This document shows positions 27,901 through 39,900 of a stretch of 60,000 nucleotides of DNA, in pieces. Source of the stretch: Glandiceps talaboti. Lineage: Eukaryota > Hemichordata > Enteropneusta > Spengelidae. A program made the position numbers and the translations under genes. The stretch spans positions 3,482,501 through 3,542,500 of the forward strand of contig NC_135549.1 of assembly GCF_964340395.1 (NCBI RefSeq). The letters are read 5' to 3'. The notes under the pieces were generated by a model that had not been told where the DNA came from, ran no database searches, and saw only the letters and a list, made by a program, of their open reading frames with translations. Numbering within the stretch: position 1 is the stretch's first letter; each line of letters opens with the position of its first letter.

Positions 27901-30900
27901 TCATGAATCATATTAATGCATTAGAGTGTCTGTATTTAGGACTTTGAATATATATGTTAGATCTGAAATATGCCATTTACATGCCTGCAAATTATTACAT
28001 TTTCTCCTACTTTTAAAAACTCTGCTTATTTCCCAATATTATTTGCCTTATTTTTGGCAACATTATTTCACAATGGTGTGACCAAATCTACTCAATAATA
28101 AAAAACTCTCATAAGTAGAACTATGTGTCACTTAAAGGGTCACCTGTCATTTAATGCCCCTTATGTCACTGAAAATTCTCTCCACAATAAATTCATAATC
28201 AGCATTTTAGATGTTATAAAAACAATTTATCAACATCTCATGAGAAATGAAGTGAAAGTATTTCTTTGTGAATGAAATATTGTAATTTTTTTCTCGAAAT
28301 TGAATTCAGAATTGAATATTATTTTCCCCTTTCTATACTACTTGTAAGGTTTCATGAATAAGTTATTCCATTTTGTGCACATACATCTCAGAATGATAAC
28401 ATCAGTTATTGATGAAGCAGACATATTTGTAGACATGCAAATTGCTGCCTACTTAAGATCTGTGTTATGTGTACCTAGTCTGGACTCTGGAGAGTAAAGG
28501 TAATGAAAGGAACAGTAAAATCCATGAAATTCACACTGACTGTTTACAATACTGTGTTAATGTATTGACTGAGTCTCTCTTTTGATTTTGAACATGATAG
28601 ACAAAATAAACTTAGTAGTCTAACGTGCAGATACAGATACCCACAAATACATGCTAGCCCACCAACCCATGAATACCCCTTATCCACCCTAACCCCCACA
28701 CACCAATAGCTCCCTAGCCTACCCCCCCCCCCACAAACCACCTTACACTATTTCTAGGATAAATCCTACCTGTCAGATGACTAAATAAAACTAAGAGATA
28801 CAATATTTTGATCACCATAGATATTAGTGGTAATTTTCCCCCATGTCATGGTTTATAGCTATCTACATTGGTATACATTTTGCAATACAAATGTACAGTG
28901 AACAAAAGGACTAGTTAGAAGTCCTGCAATTACTTACATTGTCTTCAAGCATGACTAGTACAATTTCAACAACATTATGTGTTCAGAGAAACATATTCTT
29001 TCATTTATTTGAGTACTCGTCCTTTGTTAGAAGGAAATTCATAAAATTCACACAAAAATCCCCAATTACAATTTACTGATTAGATGTATTTCTTTATTTG
29101 AATGACTTTGACAAATTGTACAAATTAAACTTTGACCTTGAATGTCACCTGAAGTGACCATGATACCTGGATATTCATAATACAAAGTTGTGTTGTGTCA
29201 TGTTTCTAAACACAAAAAGTATAAAAGACATACAAAGATGTGAATTGTTGCATCTTATCATGCCTTCCCATTTACAGGTGATAGCACCTTTTGTTTCAAA
29301 TAACAATTAATCATCAATCATACAAAGCGTGCAAGAAGTGTAAAGAAGTTAACTACGTGTATTTCCGGTTAATTCAATGGATGAGTTTCTCCGTGACAGA
29401 TGTAAACTCAATGGCTATAGTTACAATTTTGTCAAATTTCATTTATAGTGAAATTTGTCAACATGAGAATATTGCACTCAAACAAAGTATGCTCAAATTA
29501 ATACCAATATCTACATTTTGTATATAGACAATTGCAATCAATAGACATTAAGTGTCTTTTGTTCATCAATATCGCCATAGCAACAGGTCAGTTTACAAAA
29601 CCAGTGACCCATGTCCAACACAGATAAAATGAAGTATATGCTGAACAAACAACCGCTTGAATAATACATCTCGCCATAATTGCTTCAGAGAAATTATGCT
29701 AGAGTAATTATTATGTATAAACCTAACATTGGAAGTGTTTGGCAGCCATGTTGACAGGATGTCGTCCTGAGTTGTAGTGTTTGTTTCAACTGTTCACTGT
29801 GGATTATCAGTCTTCTTTCATCTATTAGTAGATTATATGACATTATCACTAAATTAAATTTGATGTAAATACTGCTGGTGGTAAGTAAAGCTACAATATT
29901 AACTACAAACCATTACTGAGTTCATATTATTTTATATTTCAATATACTTGGATACATTTCATGTACATTTCATATTGTTGAATAGGTGAGGTACTATTAT
30001 GTAGTACATTTCAACCCTTTCAGTTCATGGTTTCATTGTGTTTGTATATATTGTATAAAATTATATAGTACAGTGTCATATAGTTGAATACTCTTGTTTT
30101 GATGTCCATGTGGAACCCAAAGTGAATGACCTAGTGGTTTATACACTCACCTAGTGGTACAAACCACTCACCTCTCACCACTGTGATCAGGATTTTAGCC
30201 TTAGTAATAGTATGGTTTTAAAAAAATACAGTGCCACACTGTTAAAACACAGTCTGAGTTTGTTAGTTAGAAGAGTCATTTGACTACACCAAACATTGCA
30301 GGTTTTCAAATGAAAACTGTCATTTCCTCATGCATTAATGCTGACCTCCTGAGGGATGGCCCTTTTTGGAGCGGGATCCAGTTTCAATAGGTATCTGTAA
30401 TATATTAAAACCTGTTATCAATTTGTATCGATTTGTACATTTCATTTTTTGGGATACTCTTAGACTAACACATGATGTTACTGGTATTTCTGAAAATGAA
30501 TAAGATACATGTCTACACACAGTTCAGTCAATTAACAGTTAATAATTGATAACAAATTAATTAATTTGTAAGTTTATTTTTACATAAATGATGTACATTT
30601 CATATGAACATGTATACCACGACATTGGTATGAGTTTTTCTGAAGATAAGTGAGGTATTGTAATGTATATACATACATTATGCAGTGTTTTTGCTAAGGT
30701 GGGGGAACCCTGGTAACAGACAGGTAAATTTGGTAAAACTGGCATAGTTCCCATACATTATAATATAATTTTGGAGGGGAACCCCTGTTAAATGTTTGGG
30801 GAACTCAGGTAAGTTTTACCTACTTACCGCCTTTAAAAAAACACTGCATTATGCACCCATTAACAGTTCATCATTTCAATTTTGAATAATGAAAGTGTAT

Positions 30901-33900
30901 ATTTTATTTACTACATTTCCTATGACTGTACACCATAATATTGATATTGATGTCATGGTTTAGGAATTGCCTATGATTGCCAGAGACCTGTACAGTTTGT
31001 ATCTATATGGATATCAGTTTCCATTCATTTGGTTATATTGTATGAAATGGGTCTTTGCATATATTGATAAAATCAGATATATATTGTACTTGTACAGCTT
31101 AATATCATGAGAACAATAATTGTTTAGTTTTATAATATTCTCTAGATGTCACCAAGTTGATGTATATGATCATTATCACAGGACATTCACTCTTACAACA
31201 CTTGACGAATGTAGCCATGCAGATCGGATTGCTTGACAACAGCTATAGGTCATGGCAACAGTAATTTCTTAGTTTTATGGAAGCATTCAGCATATATATA
31301 TATAGGATTCACCAAACTGATTTAAATGGGCCATTTTAATACAGGACTTCCACTATTACAATAACTAGTTATTACGAAAATGTCCAACTGCTATAATTGT
31401 GTTCACATTTCAATGTATATACAGCATTATCCCAAAGGATAGAATAGATGAGATGAGATGAGATGAGATGAGATGAGATGAGATGAGATGAGATGAGGTG
31501 AGGTGAGGTGAGGTGAGGTGAGATGAGATGAGATGAGATGAGATGAGATGCATGTACATTTATAGAAAAAAAGGTCAGTGTAATCAAGTGTACTGACCGT
31601 TTAATATTATGTAAATTATGTAAATATTAATATCTATAAATTATGACATAGATATTAAACCTAAAACATAATATAAATGCAATTTGTAGTAAACTGAGAA
31701 AGAAGAGTAAGTGAATCCAGAACTTCCCAAACACTATAGACAAGTGGTGCACTACCAACTGTGATATCCATACACAAGTTCTCTTCTCCACTTTTGATTG
31801 AGAAACAGACATGTTTCAAACAAACCACTTGTCCTTCTTCAGTGTCAAACTGAATCTGACAATAGACTCTCCACCTATGGTGGGGTCCATGATCTGACAG
31901 AATGATCCAAATTTGCTGGAGGTGTTGAGTAACCAGAGGTGTGGAAAGGTTAGCTTCAATATATGTAAATTCAGGTGTGAAAGTACTTGTCAGTTATGTA
32001 CATCTAACTGTCCACCTTCTGTGATGATGTCACCATAGATTGGTGGAATGTCATATTTTCCTTTACCTGTCAGCTGCATTCAAAATTTGTCTAAAATTCA
32101 CAATTCCAACGGAAAGTATAAATGAAATGTTTAAATTTAGTAGCAAAACTAGCCATAATAACCAAGGGTATGAGAGATGAGCTCAACTGGATTACAAAAG
32201 AACCGGAAATTACTGACCAGTTAGCGTACAAATTTAGATGCAGTGACGTCAGAATTAGAATGATGACATAATGATGATTAGAAACACAAAAGACTTGAGT
32301 CAATAAGGCTGGTTAGAAAATCATTACTTTTTAAGAAAGAACACAATCAATAAAACTTCACACTATACATTTAGCTGGTCCTGTCACTATGCAGCCTATG
32401 CCTTCGTTATGAACATTTGATAGGCTGCAAGTTAAAGAAACATAGTTATTCTATGTTTTCAAGTAGGACCAATGGCTGAGGTACTTTTAATGTTGATATG
32501 TGGTCTATGAATGGCCTCCTTACCATCTGAGAAAGCTGGCGTTTTGTGACAAGGTAATGCAGTTTCATGATGTATTTTGTGTGTCTGTTTTAGCTCTATG
32601 TTGTTAGTATGAGCTAGAATTTGTATGATGTTCCTTCATGTAAGTCTCTCAGTTTTTGCAATCCTGTCTGTTGGAAGGTTGTTTTTGTTTTCCTCTTCTT
32701 ACTAATGACAGATCCACTCCGCAGTCCTGCCAAGAATGCAGAAAGACTGTGATAAGTTTGGCTGTTATAATATACAATAAATAATCAATACTCAACAACG
32801 ATGCTAACGATAGCAGACTGAGTGTCAAAGTTGACCAGTAATTCCTGTACATGTACTCAACATCCAGTTTTTTTAATACCTTAATGTTCTCTGGTTAATT
32901 CAGGTCTCACAATAGTCTAGTTCCTGACATCCGTGTTCTAATTTTACACTATGTTATCTTCACACCCTACATAAATTGTGAAGATAACATAGTGTAAAAT
33001 GGAAACACAGTATGTAGGGTGTGAAGATAACATAGTGTAAAATGGGAACACAGTATGTAGGGTGTGAAGATAACATAGTGTAAAATGGGAACACAGTATG
33101 TAGGGTGTGAAGATAACATAGTGTAAAATGGGAACACAGTATGTAGGGTGTGAAGATAACAGTGTAAAATGGAAACACGGTATGTAGGGTGTGAAGATAA
33201 CATAGTGTAAAATGGGAACACAGTATGTAGGGTGTGAAGATAACATAGTGTAAAATGGGAACACAGTATGTAGGGTGTGAAGATAACATAGTGTAAAATG
33301 GGAACACAGTGTGTAGGGTGTGAAGATAACAAAGTGTAAAATGGGAACACAGTTGTCAGGAACTAGACTGAACAAAGTAAGAGCAAACGAATGATGGCAT
33401 GTCGTCAACATCGGATAGTTTTTTGAAAATTGAAGTATGTATACTTGCCATTATGAACCTTTTAGCCTACGAAAGATATACCATGAACGAGCCAGGTTCA
33501 ACAAAAATTAGGGAATATATACTCTGGTCATGCTATGTCACAACAACGATCTTCTATGTCCAGACAATGCTCATCTACGTCATTGTTTCTGCTGTGTACG
33601 AAAAAAACACAAAGTTGTCATTACTTTCCCCAATTATTTATATATTAGTGCTTAAGGTATAATTATATTATTCCGGTAATATTTTAATACTCGTGACCTA
33701 TTCCTTATTTCACTTGTATTTTCCTTGGGTGAACGAAGAAAATATTGGGGAATAACGTCAAATGATACTTGTATGACAACAATTTTAGTCACTTATTTTC
33801 TGTTCTTGTATTAACAAAGATTGTATGATTTATGATGTTTCAAAAATTAATGGCATATTAAATTTTCAAATTACTTTGATATTTAGTTTAGTAATATGTC

Positions 33901-36900
33901 TGTGGTTAGTCAATGTGATCAACACACAAACTGAAAGCCATTTATATGTATTAAATGTCATTTAATATTTTCAAGAATACATTTCCATATTTGAACTAAT
34001 TTTACTAAAGGGTCATTCAGACACTATGGGACATCATTTTTCTTATTAATTTTGTGGCATCAACCAGACTTCATTCTCAATCTTGTGTGTGATAGAAAGT
34101 ATTACTGGACAAAGTTTTGACCAAGTACAGGTACATCCAGAACCAATGCTTCAATTGAAAATAATTTAGATTTGATAAAGCCAGGAATAACAATGTAATC
34201 AACATCAAAAAGCCAGGAATAACCATGTAATTAATGTGGCTGTGTAATTCTCACTATTATTAGATATGTACTAGTGATTACCTGGGTACTCGGGGTTATT
34301 TGCACTCATGTTTTCAGTGTTCTCTTCTGTGTGCCCATACAATGTAGTTTCATGAGTGTAGCAAGTAAAAGTGTAGAATACTGCAAGCATTCATGCAAAT
34401 ACCTCAAGTATGCCGTAAGGATTATAGTTAGATATATAGTATACTATTCTGTTGTTGAAGACCAACTTTTTTATACCTCTATACCAGACAACTGATTTCC
34501 GCACTTAAAATCTGACTCTAGCCTGTAAGATCCAGTCGTTGTTTCCACTTCTGTGAGTAGTTAATACATAATCAGACTAACAACTGGATCTTTCAGACAA
34601 TCCTAATCCGATATGGGCCTTTTTAATATTTAGACATATTTGGTCTAGTGTTCGTCAATGTTGCCCCTATATGAACAAGTAACCATAGAAACAGTACTGG
34701 ATTTAGATAGTAGTCTATATAAAAATTATTTACCTTTGTTTGGATAACAGGGTTAGACATTAAAACCTCCATTTAACCTTACAACAATATATGCGCACAA
34801 TCCCTTCCAGGTTCCCACACAATGCCTCCATATATACAGACAACCCCTTCCAGGTTCCCAGGCCACATCTGTATATATGCAGACAGTACTAGTCCCTTCC
34901 AGGCTCACACTCCATGTCTGCATATATACAAACAGTCCCTTCTGGGTTCCCATGCCATGTCTGCATATATACAAACAGTCCCTTCTGGGTTCCCATGCCA
35001 TGTCTGCATATATACAGACAGTCCCTTCCTTGTTCCCATGCCATGTCTGCATATATGCAGACAAGTTTACTCATTTGCATAAGGCCAATTTTCACCTCTT
35101 AACCTCATATCTGGGTAAATTAATATTTGTTGGGCGATGTATATATGTTAGGGGTAGATAAGGAAAAAATAGAACTGATTGTACTTTTTATTATTTCTGT
35201 CAAGTTAAAGGTACTAATTGTAGAGTACAAATGTAGATATAAGATCCTGCTCTGTAGTGGAAAAGTCCTTGGCCTAGGAAGACTATAGCATGAAAAGTCC
35301 TTGGCCTAGGGAGACTATAGTATGAAAAGTCCTTGGCCTAGGGAGTCTATGGCATGAAATGTCCTTGGCCTAGGGAGACTATGGCATGAAAAGGCTATTG
35401 GACTTTAAAGGTTATACAAATATATTGTTACATTCCTCAAACTGGAAAAAAAATTTCAAATCTAAATTGGCCTTTATGCAAATGAGTAAACTTGTTTTCT
35501 TTGTATTCTTAGGCTGTTGTCTCATTTTGGTTTATATCATTCTATTAAACACAAAAGAAGATGAATGTTGGCGTTTCCTTCATATAAAACTAACCATATG
35601 CAATTTATATAAACCATAAAAGTTTGCCATATTTTAATATGGCAACCTATACTAAAGTAAAAATATTGTTGAAATAAAACATATTCAATTTATTCAGTTG
35701 TTATGCCAGCACATATCAATAGATTAATATTGATTTCTCAGCCTGCTTGTTTATGAAAACTATAATAATACAAGAATTATTCATAACAAAATTAATTAGT
35801 TTCGTCTTGTTTTCTTTTGTAGTGTAAGCCAAGATAAAGAGAGACAGAAACAGTTAGCCAAAGAGAGACTTGAAGCAGCCAGAAATAAGAGAGCCGCAAA
35901 AGATGTACTAGAAAAATCTGGTCTGTTAGAAAAACTGAGAAGAGAGGAGGAGGAAAACCAGAAGGCTGATGCCATGCTAGCAATGAGGAGACGAACAGAA
36001 GGTGTGTCTTTGTCTGTGTCTGTGTCTGTGTCTGTGTCTGTGTCTGTGTCTGTGTCTGTGTCTGTGTCTGTGTCTGTGTCTGTGTCTGTGTCAGTATCTG
36101 TGTCTGTCTGTGTCTGTATCTGTGTCTGTGTCTGTGTCTGTATCTGTGTCTGTGTCTGTGTCTGTGTTGGCATCTGTGTGTGTTTGAGGAGGGGTACTTA
36201 CAGGTGTGTTGGGGGTTGTTCAATGAATAGATGAACAGAAGGTTGTGTGTGAGGGGTTGTTCAATAAGGAGAAAAACAAGTTATGTGTGTGTGTGTTGGG
36301 GGAGGGGATACTGATCTAGACATGTAACTACCAGGCAAACAAGTTATGTGTGTGTTGGGGAGGGGGTACTGTTCTAGCCATGTAACTAGTAGGCAAAACA
36401 AGTTGTGTGTGTGTGTTTGGGGGAAGGGGTTGCTCTAGACATGTAACTATTAGATGGCTAATGTCATACTTGCAATGAGGAGACTAATAGAAAGTAATGG
36501 GGTGTTCTTCATTAGAATGCCTGTACCTTATCATATCACTAAGTAAGTCAATGAGTACGAAAATGGTTTGACTCTTCCACTAGTTTCATACCGTCTTTTC
36601 CAGTATTCAAATCCTTTTTAAAAGTCTGTAGCTAAGAATAAAAGAATGAACACAAAGCAAAGGCACATGAAGTATAAAGAGGACACCTCACAGAATATAT
36701 GACTTTGAATGAAGTAAAGAAATATGAGACAAAGAAATCAATCAAATTGATGAGTTTGATACTACTGTGAATAATGATTAGATTAATATCTGGCAATAAT
36801 GATATTATAATTATGGCAAGTTCATCTATCAGGTTCACACCATGGGTTGAATTGTTAAAATATGGCAAGTTCATCTCTCAGTTTCATACCAATTGAATTA

Positions 36901-39900
36901 CTGAAAATTAAAAAATCCAGTAGCTTTGTTTTGTATTTCACTACTGCATCATATGACATCTTGGTCAAGTACCTTTATCCCCAAGGAATTAACATTCCAT
37001 GAAATGACTTCTCCCTTGGTGTTTTGTCAGGGTTTGGTAACCGTAGTAACAAAGATAGGAAATGTTGTAAAATTTACACATCTCCCAGTTTATCATATAT
37101 AATTAAATCATATTTTTATTTTATTTTATTTTTTTTTTTTTTTATTTTTTTTTTTTTTTTTTATTTTTTTTTTTTTTTTTTGGGGGGGGGGTTTAAACAC
37201 ACCAGGGTTCTAGTTTACATAACCTACAAGAAATGTGGAAATCAATATTTTGTTGTTGCATACACAGATATACCAATGCCAGACAAAACGGTGCTAATTC
37301 TGAGATGTGCACTGCTCTATTAGAATTGCCCTCTGTCATCAGTGACTAATGCGATGTGTGAGATAATTACATCGACATGCATCATTTCAGATCTGTATAA
37401 GTGACATTATAATGTTTTAATTCGGTCAAAGCCTAAATATTGGGTTTCCATACTGTGTTTGTAGTAAAAGGCATTATTGAATGTAAGCAGGTTTTCATCT
37501 GCAAAAACCTAAAAGTTATACAGATATTAAGTATATAATAATATATTAACATTGAAGAATGTAGGATATAGATTTATGCTATCTTGTGTATACAGCTACA
37601 ACACTCATAAAACCATATTTTTACCGAGTTGAGTTTCAGAATTAAAATTTTCGAAATTTCATACTTTGGTAGAGTGTACCACAGCCTGTCTACTGGCATT
37701 AATTAAGGGTTTCAACATAATGTTCTATCAACCCTGAAGTGATAAAACATCATGCAGAATTCCACATTCCAGCATTTATAAGTGTCCCAGTGTGATTAGT
37801 GATAGATACAGGGTACAATAGTTTACTTTCCTACAATAGCATATTTACATATTAAGTTCACTACTTGAACTATTTTGGTCCCTCAGTTGAGGCAAAATAG
37901 TTCATTATACAGGTTCATCTAAGGTCACAGGCTGTATACATGCACTGCTATCTTTTCATACAAATTTCATTGAAGGACACAAATATGTATCATGATAAAA
38001 TGAACGTCAAATTTTCTTGAAAAGATATTTTTTTTAATTTAAAAGATTACAATTTTGTGTGACATACTCAGAAATATAACAGTTCTATCTTGTTTACATC
38101 TGATATTGATAGAAACATTAAAAACTAAATAATATATAGGAATCAAGCAAAATACCTCGTGTTTAATGTTTAGTGTAAACAAATTCCAATATGTTTAATT
38201 TTATGAATTAATATTACTTCTCTTTAGATACAGAAACTTTTGGGTATAGTTTTCATTAGAAATTAAAAAATGTGAAATGTAAAATTATGATTGTTATGAT
38301 ATTATGGCATTCACTTTAAGAGGCAATACTGATAGATAGCAAGAATGTCAAGTTGACCTATACAGGGTGGGGGTACACTTCCATGCTAATTATCACTTTT
38401 GAACACTCCCCAAAAATGGCATGTTACAATATTCTTGGTCAGTATGGCCTCAAATGTTGTTGTGGGTTAAAATGGTGGAAAAAGAAAAAGTATGTGTTTT
38501 TATGTGAGTCATCACGCTTTATGGTGTATAGAGCAACACCAAATTTTGTTGTGCACCAGAGGTACTAAGTTTACTTAAAGGGCACACTGTTATTAGTCTG
38601 TCATTATTTCTGATAATACTTTTAATGAGATGTTGCCTTGCATGTAATATTGGATTGGATGAATACAGACTAAAAGACTGTGTCCTATCAATATAACTAT
38701 TATACTTTTATCATACATGTCATATTGTTGAAATATTAATTTTTATGTGTCCTTTTCAATTTTAGATAGTACATTTTAATAATGAAACATGAAACTGAAT
38801 AATATATATTGATTTGACAACTCTATGATTAATGGTTGTAGTACAAGTACCCAGTCAATAATATTTTGAATAATTTGATGGATGTAGTCTAGAACCATGT
38901 CCTTTTCATAACACTTCAGGTTTTCCCATGGGTAACCTGGAACCATTTCCATTTCAACACACTTCAGGTTTTCCCATGGGTAGCCTGGAATCATGTCCAT
39001 TTCAACACACTTCAGGTTTTCCCATGGGTAGCCTGGAATCATGTCCATTTCAACACACTTCAGGTTTTCCCATGGGTAGCCTGGAATCATGTCCATTTCA
39101 ACACACTTCAGGTTTTCCCATGGGTAGCCTGGAATCATGTCCATTTCAACACACTTCAGGTTCAGGAGAGAGAGAGAGTGTGTAAATTTTACCTGATTTC
39201 CCTCTCTGTTGACAGTGATCCCAAATCTTTACAAAAACACATGATATTAAAAGTATGAATTTGATATTTTTGTAACTTGTATAGGAGTGGCAGCTGTTCA
39301 AGAAGCTGTGTTGAGGGAACTAGAAAGGAAACATAAAACAGAAAGTGACTTTCTGTTACAACTTATACAGGCTTCTCAAAATAACAAGAAAGCCAAGCAG
39401 AAAGTTAGCAAAGTATCTGATGAGGTAAGTCACTATTTTCTCACTTTTACTGGCAGTCAACTTCTTTCAATAGGGAACTTGCAATCCAGACTGAGCATGC
39501 TCAGATGCAAAGGACTATGGGATTATCTGTGGTTATCGTAATACCTAATGTGGCGCTACTGATAAAATTAACCTCCCACAATTGTCAGGGTAACTATGAA
39601 TTGATTATTTGTGGTTACAAACGATGTAAAAATATTCTTTACAATACTCATTCATTAGTATTTATTATCACATTTCCCATGATGCAACATTCAACATGGC
39701 GAGTTTGTAAGTTCCCTATTGTGGTCTTTAGATTACAGAATATGCCAAACAGCACTGAACATTGTAGTGATACTGTACATCATTACTAACAATTTATTAT
39801 GTACCAGTGATGTCACAGTACCAGTATGGCATACTCAGGATATTGCACATTTTATGTGCAGAGAAAACCACAAACGCTCGACTTTATACCCCAAATGCAC

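Larger units (their letters stand above)
24014..35822 (+). other. Intron 33, 11.8 kb, repeat-rich, no gene found
   Basis: This is the largest intron, between blocks A and B of module 5. It holds donor-proximal repeats (24100-24480), a 102-bp satellite (25320-27450), a MITE (30683-30846), a pentamer microsatellite (31447-31550), a foldback array (32914-33369) and 43-bp and 32-bp arrays (34800-35390). I see no exon with good splice sites and repeat-block coding in 27450-30670, 31560-32910 or 33670-34790. Short open frames there look like chance or repeat products. Confidence 0.6.

Noticed and set aside
32944-33411. 155-codon and overlapping minus-strand frames
   Set aside because: They are the 43-bp array of the foldback element, open in all three minus frames.
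33399-33662. 87-codon frame with hydrophobic segments
   Set aside because: It overlaps a dispersed repeat also found at 50367, has no neighbouring exons and shows no domain.
34753-35161. Open frames with CHVCIYTD-like repeats
   Set aside because: They are products of the 43-bp tandem array in intron 33, open on both strands.
35792-36234. Frames rich in Ser-Val, Thr-Asp or Thr-Gln next to exon 34
   Set aside because: They come from the (TGTGTC)n microsatellite; the real coding part is exon 34 at 35823-36001 on the + strand.
38776-39185. 16-residue repeat proteins on both strands (GYPWENLKCVEMDMIP type)
   Set aside because: The 48-bp unit is divisible by three and lacks stops; both strands being open shows it is a repeat artefact, and no acceptor or donor fits the host gene.
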